9,094 nucleotides of DNA from PeH17 sp964414925 (GTDB taxonomy: Bacteria; Bacillota; Clostridia; Christensenellales; CAG-138). The position numbers were made by a program, and so were the translations under genes. How positions within the stretch are numbered: the stretch's first letter is position 1; each line of letters begins with the position of its first letter. Where the stretch lies: positions 1-9,094 of the forward strand of contig CAYPXV010000067.1 in NCBI GenBank assembly GCA_964414925.1, given 5' to 3'. Under the pieces are notes generated by a model, which saw only the letters and a program-made list of their open reading frames with translations, had not been told where the DNA came from and did no database searches. Positions 1 to 7,048 of the stretch are shown here, in pieces.

Positions 1-1
1 G

Positions 2-754
2 TTTAATCTCGTTTTGAGCCTTGACGGAAGACGTGAAGTTCATGATAAACTGCGTATCACTCCAAACGGCGGCGGTTCATATGACATTATCGTCCCCAAA
101 ATGCAAAAGCTTATTGCACAAAGAGGTGATAAGGAGCATTACATAAGAGGTACTTTTACCGCCAATAATCTTGATTTTACCGAGGATGTTAAGGCGATAA
201 GAGATCTTGGCTTTGACCAGATTTCCGTTGAGCCCGTTGTACTTAAAAGCGATGACCCGCTTGCGATTAATGAGTCGAATGTCGATGAAGCTTTGGCGGA
301 ATACGATAGACTGCTTGACTACTTTATCGAATGTAAACAGCAGGGGAAAGGCTTTAATTTCTTCCATTTCTATGTTGATATGGAATCTTCTCCGTGCCTT
401 TCCAAGCGAAGTCTCGGCTGCGGTGCGGGTGTTGAGTATGTTGCCGTTTCACCCGACGGGAATATCTATCCCTGCCATCAGTTCGTCGGAAACAAGGATT
501 ATTGCCTCGGCAATGTTAAAGACGGTGAACTGAATAACGATATCAGAAATTCTTTTGCAAAATGCAATGTTTTTACAAAGAAAAAGTGCCGTAACTGTTG
601 GGCTAAGTATTATTGCAGCGGCGGCTGTGCGGCGAACGCATACAACCTTAATGCAACTATTACCGAACCGCCCGAAATCAGTTGCAAGCTTTTGAAGAAA
701 CGTACCGAAATTGCCATAGGTTTGGCAATGGACAGAAAGAAAAAGGGAGTTTAA
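2..754 (+). CDS. scfB: SCIFF peptide maturase (radical SAM/SPASM), 5'-truncated by window edge
   Basis: Radical SAM enzyme of the family that installs Cys-to-Thr thioether bridges in the short SCIFF ('six cysteines in forty-five') peptide of Clostridia; cytosolic. The frame is open to the left edge: codons 2-13 read F-N-L-V before the TTG at 14, so that TTG is internal, and the CxxxCxxC cluster site lies off-window. Counting from codon 14, the visible part starts inside the radical SAM barrel at the SLDGRREVHD motif and contains GTFTANNLDF (46-55) and QISVEPVV (69-76). A C-terminal SPASM domain follows: C136-x12-G149-x4-C154, then C192-x2-C195-x5-C201-x3-C205-x18-C224, ligands for two auxiliary Fe-S clusters. 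C128, C164 and C184 are further cysteines. YPCHQFVG and CRNCWAKYYCSGGC match this family closely. The precursor gene scfA would be expected just upstream. Stop TAA 752-754; recJ follows after 15 nt. The assignment rests on remembered family sequence; a related SPASM maturase is the only real alternative. Confidence 0.9.
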   Translation, partial: FNLVLSLDGRREVHDKLRITPNGGGSYDIIVPKMQKLIAQRGDKEHYIRGTFTANNLDFTEDVKAIRDLGFDQISVEPVVLKSDDPLAINESNVDEALAEYDRLLDYFIECKQQGKGFNFFHFYVDMESSPCLSKRSLGCGAGVEYVAVSPDGNIYPCHQFVGNKDYCLGNVKDGELNNDIRNSFAKCNVFTKKKCRNCWAKYYCSGGCAANAYNLNATITEPPEISCKLLKKRTEIAIGLAMDRKKKGV

Positions 755-758
755 TATT

Positions 759-764
759 AGGAGG
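759..764 (+). promoter_or_regulatory. Shine-Dalgarno site fixing the recJ TTG start
   Basis: AGGAGG ends 5 nt before the TTG at 770, in the 15-nt gap after scfB. It is the strongest ribosome-binding match in the window. The next in-frame ATG (821, residue 18) has no purine-rich site ahead of it, so the TTG start is preferred. Confidence 0.8.
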
Positions 765-769
765 AAGCT

Positions 770-3187
770 TTGATTTTATTCGAAAAAAGCAAGTATTATA
801 CGGACGACTGCCCGTCGGACATGAGATTCGGACTGTCGGGCATAGTCCTTCGTGCGCTTAATGCGCGCGGCTTTAAAGAACCGGCGCAAATCAAAAGCTT
901 CCTTAATCCGTCAATCCGAGACTTTTATGATCCGTTTCTCTTGCCCGATATGGACAAGGCAGTGGAGAGGATTAAGTTCGCCATTGAAAATAGTGAACGT
1001 ATCTGCGTGTTCGGCGATTACGATGTTGACGGTATATGTTCAACGGCGATGCTCGTTCGTTGCCTTGAAAGACTGAATGCCGATTGTATTTACCATATCC
1101 CTCTGCGTAAGGAAGAAGGCTACGGCATGAGTTCCTCGGCCGTAAAAAAACTTGCCGAACAAAATGTTAAACTCATTATAACCGTCGATAACGGCATATC
1201 CGCTATTGACGAAATAGCCGCCTGCTATGACCTCGGAATCGATGTTATAGTAACGGATCACCATATTCCTTCGGAACGATTGCCGAAATGCGAAGCAGTC
1301 GTTTGTCATACGGTCAGTCATAGCCACTATCCTGCCGCCACGCTATGCGGTGCAGGCATTGCATTTAAACTCATCCATGCGCTTATCGGCTTGGAAGGTG
1401 CAATGGAATATGTGGATCTTGCGGCACTTGCAACGGTGGCGGATGTTGTGCCGTTGACAGGTGAAAACAGAATTATCGTCAAGTTCGGTCTCGATGCACT
1501 GAACAGAGGTGCTTGCGTTCCCGGCTTGAACCGTATGCTTAATTCCATTCCGGGACTTCACAGACCCTTTGATTCGTTCAGCGTCGGGTTTACCATAGCT
1601 CCGAGACTCAATGCGTCGGGCAGAATGAGCGATGCCTCATTAGGCGTTAAATTGCTGCTAACGGATGATACTTCCCTTATGGATGAGATAATCCGAGAGC
1701 TTGAAAATCTCAATACAAAGCGTAAAGCCGAAGAAGCTAATATCCTCTCCTCGGCTGTTACGATGCTTGACGGAGTGAATCTTTCAAATGTACGCATAAT
1801 AGCTTTAAAAAGTGAGAAATGGAATCCCGGCGTAATAGGCGTTGCCGCTTCAAGAATATCGGAGATGTTCTATCGCCCCGTTATCCTGTTCTCGGAGTCG
1901 GACGGTATGCTCAAAGGTTCGGCAAGGTCGATTGACGGAATCAATATTCATTCAGCTTTGAGTAAACACAGTCATTTGTTTGAACGCTTCGGCGGTCATG
2001 CAAAAGCTGCCGGAATCAATATGTCTGCGGACAAATTCGATAAGTTTAAGTCCGAACTCGAATTATCGCTCGGACAGGATTATGATAATTCGCTCTTTAT
2101 TCCCAGAAAACGTTATGAGTTTGACATAACACTCAATGAAGTAAATATTAATTTAGTCAGGGAGCTGGAACGTCTTGCGCCTTTTGGAGAGGGAAATCCT
2201 TCACCGATATTCAGAGCAAAAAATCTTGTAGCTTCCGATGTGCGCAGGTTTGGCGCAAAACAGCAGCATGTTCGCCTGAACGTTTCGGACAATGGGGTTG
2301 ATTCGTTTGAATCCGTTTGGTTTAGCGGCGGAGTTAACTTCGAAAGACTTATCTGCGGCGATACGCTGGATATGATCTTTACCATCGAACAAAATAGGAG
2401 AGCTTACGGCGATCCGCTTCAGTTCAGAGTAATCGCAGCCAATAACGAGCTTCCTACGGATATAGATGCCTGCATGGAAAACGCAATGCCAAGATTTTGC
2501 TCTGCGTTTATAGAAAATAATTGCTACAATCGTAAAAATCCCATGTTGAATAATGAGGTTGTTCCGATTGATATAGCAAAAATGTCCGAGGAAAATCTTG
2601 CGGGACTACTGATTCTTGCATTTTCACCATCTGCCGCAGCCGACGCTATAGCGCAAATAAAGAAAAATAACGCAGTCAATATCGATGTCTGCTATACGCA
2701 AATGGTGGAATCCGCAAAGCATACGAACACTTTGATAATCGCTCCGATGATTTATCTGCTGCCTAAGTCAGGCTATGACAAAATCGTGTTTTACGATGTG
2801 CCGTGCAATGAGGGCGTTTATTCGACGGTTCGTTCACTGTACCCCAATGCAGTGTTCTATTTCAATATAAAAAAATTCGACGGATTCGGTTCTGTAGCAA
2901 AACGTTTCGATTGCAGACGCGAATTTTTAGGTTCAACCTTTAAAAACATCGAGGCAAAACTTAAAATAAGACCGTATTCATATGCAGAACTTATTGAAAG
3001 GTGTGCCGATGAGATGGGTGTTTCCAATTATCTTATCGAGTTTGCGGTCGCTGTGTTCTTTGAACTTGATTTTATACGTTGCGATGAAAACTGCGCTATA
3101 GTTAATTCACCGGAAATTAAATGCAGAAGGCTTGCCGAAAGTCCTCTGTATTCGGAAATATTAAATTTATCAAATTTCGACAAATAA
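770..3187 (+). CDS. recJ: Single-stranded-DNA-specific 5'-3' exonuclease RecJ
   Basis: Degrades single-stranded DNA from the 5' end in recombinational repair, base excision and mismatch repair; cytosolic, Mn/Mg dependent. DHH phosphoesterase motifs are complete: GDYDVDGICS (82-91, motif I), TVDNG (138-142, II), VTDHH (161-165, III) and TVADVVPL (222-229, IV). The DHHA1 domain carries WNPGVIGVAASRI (351-363) and FGGHAKAAG (407-415), followed by an OB-fold region with LAPFGEGNPSP (469-479). Residues about 565-805 form the C-terminal extension found in Firmicute RecJ proteins and absent from the roughly 577-residue E. coli enzyme. Its last part (RPYSYAEL..., VFFELDFI, CRRLAESPLYSEIL) resembles the winged-helix-like end of that extension. 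The 805-residue length is close to B. subtilis RecJ. The TTG start is chosen from the AGGAGG site. Stop TAA 3185-3187. Catalytic residues are all present, so activity is expected. Confidence 0.96.
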   Translation: MILFEKSKYYTDDCPSDMRFGLSGIVLRALNARGFKEPAQIKSFLNPSIRDFYDPFLLPDMDKAVERIKFAIENSERICVFGDYDVDGICSTAMLVRCLERLNADCIYHIPLRKEEGYGMSSSAVKKLAEQNVKLIITVDNGISAIDEIAACYDLGIDVIVTDHHIPSERLPKCEAVVCHTVSHSHYPAATLCGAGIAFKLIHALIGLEGAMEYVDLAALATVADVVPLTGENRIIVKFGLDALNRGACVPGLNRMLNSIPGLHRPFDSFSVGFTIAPRLNASGRMSDASLGVKLLLTDDTSLMDEIIRELENLNTKRKAEEANILSSAVTMLDGVNLSNVRIIALKSEKWNPGVIGVAASRISEMFYRPVILFSESDGMLKGSARSIDGINIHSALSKHSHLFERFGGHAKAAGINMSADKFDKFKSELELSLGQDYDNSLFIPRKRYEFDITLNEVNINLVRELERLAPFGEGNPSPIFRAKNLVASDVRRFGAKQQHVRLNVSDNGVDSFESVWFSGGVNFERLICGDTLDMIFTIEQNRRAYGDPLQFRVIAANNELPTDIDACMENAMPRFCSAFIENNCYNRKNPMLNNEVVPIDIAKMSEENLAGLLILAFSPSAAADAIAQIKKNNAVNIDVCYTQMVESAKHTNTLIIAPMIYLLPKSGYDKIVFYDVPCNEGVYSTVRSLYPNAVFYFNIKKFDGFGSVAKRFDCRREFLGSTFKNIEAKLKIRPYSYAELIERCADEMGVSNYLIEFAVAVFFELDFIRCDENCAIVNSPEIKCRRLAESPLYSEILNLSNFDK

Positions 3188-3191
3188 AAAT

Positions 3192-3197
3192 GGGAGG
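3192..3197 (+). promoter_or_regulatory. Shine-Dalgarno site of apt
   Basis: GGGAGG, 6 nt before the ATG at 3204 and 4 nt after the recJ stop codon. It favours the upstream of two in-frame ATGs (3204 rather than 3225). Confidence 0.7.
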
Positions 3198-3203
3198 CAA
3201 TTT

Positions 3204-3746
3204 ATGCGTCAGGACAGAAAAAAAATGAGTGTTGAAGAACTGGAAAGAACCATCAGGTCAATTCCCGATTTCCCCAAAGAAGGAATCCTTTTTAGGGATA
3301 TAACAACTTTGCTGAAAAACGGTGAAGCCTTTTCAAACCTTGTTGAAATGTTGGCGGATGAGCTTCGTCCTTATGACGTTGATATCATCCTTGCCCCCGA
3401 AGCCAGAGGCTTTATGATCGGTGCGGCTGTGGCTTATGAACTTGGCAAGGGTTTTGTTCCCGCAAGGAAAAAAGGTAAACTTCCGTGCGAAACGGCAAGA
3501 GTAATGTATGACCTTGAATACGGTCAGGACTGCCTTGAAATTCATGCCGATGCGATTAAACAGGGTATGAAGATTGCCATAGTCGATGACCTTTTGGCAA
3601 CAGGCGGTACAGCACAGGCTATTGCAAAACTTGCTGCCGACAGAGGCGCAAGCGTGGAAGCTGCCGGCTTTGCAATAGAATTAACGGATCTTGAAGGAAG
3701 GAAGGCACTTTCGGGTATACCGATTTGCTCCATTATTAAATATTAA
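3204..3746 (+). CDS. apt: Adenine phosphoribosyltransferase
   Basis: Purine salvage: adenine + PRPP to AMP + pyrophosphate; cytosolic, usually a homodimer. The type I phosphoribosyltransferase PRPP loop is IAIVDDLLATGGTA (124-137), with the two acidic residues D128-D129 and the phosphate-binding TGGT. Other family signatures are FPKEGILFRDITTLL (23-37), LAPEARGF (63-70) and the flexible catalytic loop GFVPARKKGKLP (83-94). The start at 3204 is preceded by GGGAGG (3192-3197) at 6-nt spacing. An in-frame ATG at 3225 (M8) would give 173 residues, nearer the usual length of about 172, but has only a weak AGGA ahead of it. The gene sits 16 nt after recJ and 22 nt before rel. Pairing of apt with rel is common in Firmicutes and fits a link between PRPP/purine pools and (p)ppGpp signalling; that link is inference. 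Confidence 0.97.
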   Translation: MRQDRKKMSVEELERTIRSIPDFPKEGILFRDITTLLKNGEAFSNLVEMLADELRPYDVDIILAPEARGFMIGAAVAYELGKGFVPARKKGKLPCETARVMYDLEYGQDCLEIHADAIKQGMKIAIVDDLLATGGTAQAIAKLAADRGASVEAAGFAIELTDLEGRKALSGIPICSIIKY

Positions 3747-3768
3747 GCCTTTATGAGAAAGGGAAAGC

Positions 3769-5949
3769 ATGGATAAGTTATTGGCATTATGTGAAAAAGA
3801 ATATGACCGAGAAAAGGTTGAGCTGGTAAAAAAGGCTATTGATTTTGCCAAGCAGGTTCATGCTGACCAAAAAAGGGAGTCCGGTGAACCGTACTACATC
3901 CACCCCGAAGCGGTTGCGCTTATTTTGCTTGAGCTTCATATGGATGCTAATATGGTCATTGCAGGACTGTTACATGATACTGTAGAAGACGGTGAAGATA
4001 TTACCGTCGAAATGATTGCGGAAATGTTCGGCGATGATATAGCCGGCATGGTCAGTGCAGTTACTAAGCTCACTAAATCCAACCTCACGGGTATGCTCGA
4101 TAGGTCGGACAGACAGGCGGAAAATTTAAGGAGAATGTTCCTCTCCATCGCCCGAGATGTTCGAGTGGTTATTATTAAGCTTGCCGACAGACTGCATAAT
4201 GTCCGCACATTGGGATATTGCAAGAAAGAAAAACGTCTGCGTAAAGCAAGAGAAACATTGCGTGTTTATGCCCCGCTCGCCGATAGATTCGGTATGGGTG
4301 CAATAAAATGCGAACTTGAAGATAAATGTTTCAGTTTCCTTTTGCCCGAGGAGTTTAGAAGATTGGAATCGCTTATAGGCTCTAAACAGGAGGAACAGCT
4401 CGCTCTGCTAAAAAAGGCACAGAGACAAATAGAAATCGAACTTGAAAAAAACAATATCAAGTTTGAAATCAGCGGTAGACGTAAGCATATTTACAGCACA
4501 TACCGTAAGCTTGTAACCAAGAACTGTACTTTGAACGAGATTTATGACCTTGTTGCACTTAGAGTAATAGTCGGTTCAATAAACGATTGTTACTCCGTTT
4601 TGGGCATTATTCATCAGCTCTGGAGACCTATGCCCGGCAGAATCAAGGACTACATTTCCGCTCCCAAAACCAACGGGTATCGTTCGCTGCATACTACGCT
4701 CTTCAGTGAACAGGGTATGCCTTTTGAAGTCCAGATACGAACCTATGAAATGCATCAAACGGCTGAATACGGTATTGCGGCACATTGGATGTACAAGCAA
4801 GGACATACGGAGCTTGAAGATATCGAAGCAAACCTCGATTGGCTGCGTGAACTTGTGGCATATGATAACGAAGCAAACTCCTCTGCCGAATATGTTAATA
4901 ATGTTCAGCATGATTTCTTCTCCGATTATGTTTTTGCTTTAACACCTAAAGGTGATATTATCGACCTTCCCGTAGGTTCTACCCCCATTGACTTTGCCTA
5001 CAGGATTCACTCCAAAGTCGGCGACCATGTTCATCATGTACTCGTAGGTAATTCCATGGTAAAGCTTGATTATAAGCTTAAGACGAATGATGTCGTCACT
5101 ATAGTTACCGCCGAAAACTCAAAGCCCAGTATTAATTGGCTAAGCTTTGTTAAAACAAACCAGGCAAAATCCAAGATTAAACAGTTCCTTAAAAAGGAAA
5201 ACGTTGAGGAAAATACTGCACGCAGCAGGGATATGTTAAGCGAAGCGGCAAGACGACAGGGCTACAGACTTGCGGATATTGTCAAACAGGACTTTGTCGG
5301 TGATATAGTTAAAAAACTTAATTTCCAAACGCTGGAAGATGCTTACGCCGCAATCGGATACGGCGGCTTGAGCGTTAATGCTCTGCTCCATCCCTTCTTG
5401 CAGGAATACTCAAAGCTCAGAAAGTCTGTAAAGCAAGACTTACAACAGCATAACGAAGGAAATGGCGATGAAAATCAGTCATCGACAGAACTTTCGGGTC
5501 GTCTTGTTCATATGGTAGGTCTCGACTCCGATGTCGGATATCATTTCTGCCGTTGTTGTACGCCCGTTTACGGTGACCCGATAATAGGTTATGTCACCCG
5601 CGGAAGGGGTGTTTCTATCCATAAGGCAAGCTGTACAAACGCAAGGGCTTTGATGCGTGATATCGATAGAATTGTCGAAGTAGAATGGGCTGACAATGCC
5701 AAAACCAAATTTCCCGTGACAATTCTTATTCATGCCATTGACAGAGAAGAACTTCTGCTTGATATCAGCCGTACAATCATTGACTTGAAAGTCAACCTCC
5801 GTCGCTTGACAACTAAAAGCCTTGATGAAAAAACAGGTGTACTCGTTTTTGATGTTGGGTTTGAGGTTAATAACACGGAACAGCTTGCAATTATTATGAA
5901 CTCTATCAGTAATGTCAACGGTGTATCAAGTGTTGAAAGGGAGAACTGA
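3769..5949 (+). CDS. rel: Bifunctional (p)ppGpp synthetase/hydrolase (Rel/RSH family)
   Basis: Makes (p)ppGpp from ATP and GTP/GDP on starved ribosomes and hydrolyses it otherwise; the main stringent-response enzyme. Both halves look intact. Hydrolase: the HD-domain metal site is seen in YYIHP (H45), LLHDTVED (H69, D70, E73, D74) and KLADRLHN (D140). Synthetase: GRRKHIYSTYRKL (236-248), EIYDLVALRVI (D260), RIKD (291-294), YISAPKTNGYRSLHT (295-309) and FEVQIRT (E320). The basic RxKD form, rather than the acidic ExDD of RelA-only enzymes, indicates a bifunctional Rel. The C-terminal regulatory half holds TGS (about 388-447), a helical region, a hydrophilic variable linker (about 557-575), a cysteine-rich zinc-finger-type domain (C594, C596, C597, C622, with GYVTRGRGVSIHKASC) and an ACT domain (about 648-724). 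Its 726 residues are typical. Start ATG has AAAGGG at 3758-3763. Also annotated as relA or spoT in other genomes. Confidence 0.97.
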   Translation: MDKLLALCEKEYDREKVELVKKAIDFAKQVHADQKRESGEPYYIHPEAVALILLELHMDANMVIAGLLHDTVEDGEDITVEMIAEMFGDDIAGMVSAVTKLTKSNLTGMLDRSDRQAENLRRMFLSIARDVRVVIIKLADRLHNVRTLGYCKKEKRLRKARETLRVYAPLADRFGMGAIKCELEDKCFSFLLPEEFRRLESLIGSKQEEQLALLKKAQRQIEIELEKNNIKFEISGRRKHIYSTYRKLVTKNCTLNEIYDLVALRVIVGSINDCYSVLGIIHQLWRPMPGRIKDYISAPKTNGYRSLHTTLFSEQGMPFEVQIRTYEMHQTAEYGIAAHWMYKQGHTELEDIEANLDWLRELVAYDNEANSSAEYVNNVQHDFFSDYVFALTPKGDIIDLPVGSTPIDFAYRIHSKVGDHVHHVLVGNSMVKLDYKLKTNDVVTIVTAENSKPSINWLSFVKTNQAKSKIKQFLKKENVEENTARSRDMLSEAARRQGYRLADIVKQDFVGDIVKKLNFQTLEDAYAAIGYGGLSVNALLHPFLQEYSKLRKSVKQDLQQHNEGNGDENQSSTELSGRLVHMVGLDSDVGYHFCRCCTPVYGDPIIGYVTRGRGVSIHKASCTNARALMRDIDRIVEVEWADNAKTKFPVTILIHAIDREELLLDISRTIIDLKVNLRRLTTKSLDEKTGVLVFDVGFEVNNTEQLAIIMNSISNVNGVSSVEREN
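5936..5943 (+). promoter_or_regulatory. Shine-Dalgarno site of dtd inside the end of rel
   Basis: AAAGGGAG lies within the last codons of rel, 9 nt before the dtd ATG at 5953, while the two genes are separated by only 3 nt. Ribosomes finishing rel pass directly over it, which suggests translational coupling. Confidence 0.6.
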
Positions 5950-5952
5950 TAC

Positions 5953-6399
5953 ATGAAAGCAGTTGTACAACGTGTTCTGAACGCTTCCGTTACCGTGGAT
6001 GATTCCATAGTGGGGAAAATCGATAGGGGATTACTCGTGCTTGTCGGCATTGAACCCGATGATGCACAGTGCGATATCGATTACATTGTAAAAAAATGCG
6101 TCGGACTTCGTATCTTTGAAGATGAATCCGAAAAAATGAATTACTCTGTCGTTGATGTCAAGGGTGAAATTCTACTCGTTTCACAATTTACTCTGCTCGG
6201 TGACGCCCGAAAGGGATTCCGTCCAAGCTTTACCGCCGCCGCATCCCGTGATGTGGCAATACCTGTCTTTGAAAAACTCGTTGAACAGTTCAAAGACAAG
6301 GTTTCTACGCAGACGGGGATCTTCGGTGCGGATATGAAGGTGTCTTTGATAAACGATGGTCCCGTAACAATCCTTTTGGATAGCAGACGCTTATATTGA
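5953..6399 (+). CDS. dtd: D-aminoacyl-tRNA deacylase
   Basis: Hydrolyses D-amino acids (and, from family knowledge, mischarged glycine) off tRNA, keeping the translation pool chirally clean; a cytosolic homodimer. At 148 residues it matches the usual length of about 145-150. The N-terminus MKAVVQRVLNASVTV is the standard family opening. The catalytic SQFTL motif is at 77-81, with T80 the active-site threonine, followed by GDARKGFRPSF (83-93). The second signature NDGPVTILLDS (134-144) contains the Gly-Pro pair that carries the cross-subunit chiral-proofreading cis-peptide. The gene begins 3 nt after rel, and its stop TGA (6397-6399) overlaps the ribosome-binding site of the next gene. The rel-dtd neighbourhood is common in Firmicutes. 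No anomalies seen. Confidence 0.97.
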   Translation: MKAVVQRVLNASVTVDDSIVGKIDRGLLVLVGIEPDDAQCDIDYIVKKCVGLRIFEDESEKMNYSVVDVKGEILLVSQFTLLGDARKGFRPSFTAAASRDVAIPVFEKLVEQFKDKVSTQTGIFGADMKVSLINDGPVTILLDSRRLY

Positions 6400-6406
6400 G
6401 GTTATT

Positions 6407-7048
6407 ATGAATTTAATTTGCAAACCTACAGGTCCGCTTGCGGCTAATACTTACATTATTTGGAACGACAATTCAACCGATGCCGTTGTAATTGACCCTG
6501 CTTCATCACGCGGGGTGATTTCTCTTTTGCGTGAAAATAATCTTAATTGTTCGGCTATATTGATTACCCACGGTCACTTCGACCATATTATGGGTGTAGC
6601 AGAATTGAAAAAGTCAGAAAATGCAACGGTCTATATGAACGAGTTGGAGGCAGATGCTTTAATGGGCGGTGAACATTCACTTGCACATATGGGCGGAGTG
6701 CTGGTTAATAAAACCACGGCAGATGTTTTGCTGTCTGACGGAATGAGATTTAATGTCGCAGGTTTCGATTTTCTCTGTGTTCATACTCCGGGTCATTCCC
6801 CGGGTAGTACCTGCTTTGTCTTGGAAAAAGAACGCATCATCTTTTCCGGCGATACTCTGTTTCGCTTGAGCGTCGGAAGAACCGACTTCGATGGCGGTAG
6901 TTCGAAACAGCTTTATAATTCTATCGCTTCAAAACTTTTTGCCCTCAGTGGCGATTATCGTGTGCTTCCGGGTCATGACAGGGAAACCTCTCTGGACTTT
7001 GAACGTAAGCATAACCCCTTTATCAGAAACGGAGGCTTCGATTTCTAA
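6407..7048 (+). CDS. MBL-fold metallo-hydrolase, glyoxalase-II-like (YcbL type)
   Basis: Metallo-beta-lactamase-fold hydrolase of 213 residues, cytosolic (no signal peptide visible). The dinuclear metal site is complete: THGHFDH (54-60: H55, H57, D59, H60), TPGHSPGS (127-134: H130), FSGDTLF (146-152: D149) and LPGHDRETSLDFER (187-200: H190). GRTD (157-160) and the ERKHNPFI tail (199-206) fit the short glyoxalase-II-like/YcbL group, which lacks the C-terminal glutathione-binding domain of true GloB. The physiological substrate is unknown; a thioester such as S-lactoyl-thiol is a family-level guess. ATG 6407 is preceded by GAGG (6398-6401), which overlaps the dtd stop. The last base of its TAA is the first base of the hemZ start. 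This hydrolase recurs between dtd and hemZ in clostridial genomes, so its place looks conserved. Confidence 0.9.
   Translation: MNLICKPTGPLAANTYIIWNDNSTDAVVIDPASSRGVISLLRENNLNCSAILITHGHFDHIMGVAELKKSENATVYMNELEADALMGGEHSLAHMGGVLVNKTTADVLLSDGMRFNVAGFDFLCVHTPGHSPGSTCFVLEKERIIFSGDTLFRLSVGRTDFDGGSSKQLYNSIASKLFALSGDYRVLPGHDRETSLDFERKHNPFIRNGGFDF
7031..7035 (+). promoter_or_regulatory. Shine-Dalgarno site of hemZ, wide spacing
   Basis: GGAGG inside the upstream hydrolase gene, 12 nt before the hemZ ATG at 7048. The spacing is longer than the usual 5-9 nt. Together with the TAATG stop/start overlap, this suggests that hemZ translation relies partly on ribosomes terminating at 7046-7048. Confidence 0.45.

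Noticed and set aside
14..16. TTG at 14 as a true start of the first gene
   Set aside because: The frame continues upstream to the window edge with F-N-L-V, which completes the radical SAM 'LVLSLDG' strand; the gene is truncated, not started here.
3753..3776. Seven-codon mini-ORF (MRKGKHG) overlapping the rel start
   Set aside because: It could act as a leader peptide, but there is no Shine-Dalgarno before its ATG, and its sequence is simply the purine-rich rel ribosome-binding region.
4576..4911. 111-codon open frame on the minus strand inside rel
   Set aside because: It lies wholly antisense to conserved Rel synthetase sequence, with no recognisable product; a coding shadow.
5062..5079. 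AAGCTT...AAGCTT inverted repeat as a possible hairpin or operator
   Set aside because: It falls inside the TGS domain of rel and encodes the conserved-looking KLDYKL; codon coincidence in coding DNA.
5730..6050. 106-codon open frame on the minus strand across the rel/dtd junction
   Set aside because: Antisense to the ACT domain of Rel and the conserved N-terminus of Dtd; Ser/Thr-rich shadow composition, no family features.
6785..6804. Repeated CCGGG elements as a possible short palindrome
   Set aside because: They encode the PGHSPG metal-site motif of the MBL hydrolase, which itself repeats Pro-Gly.
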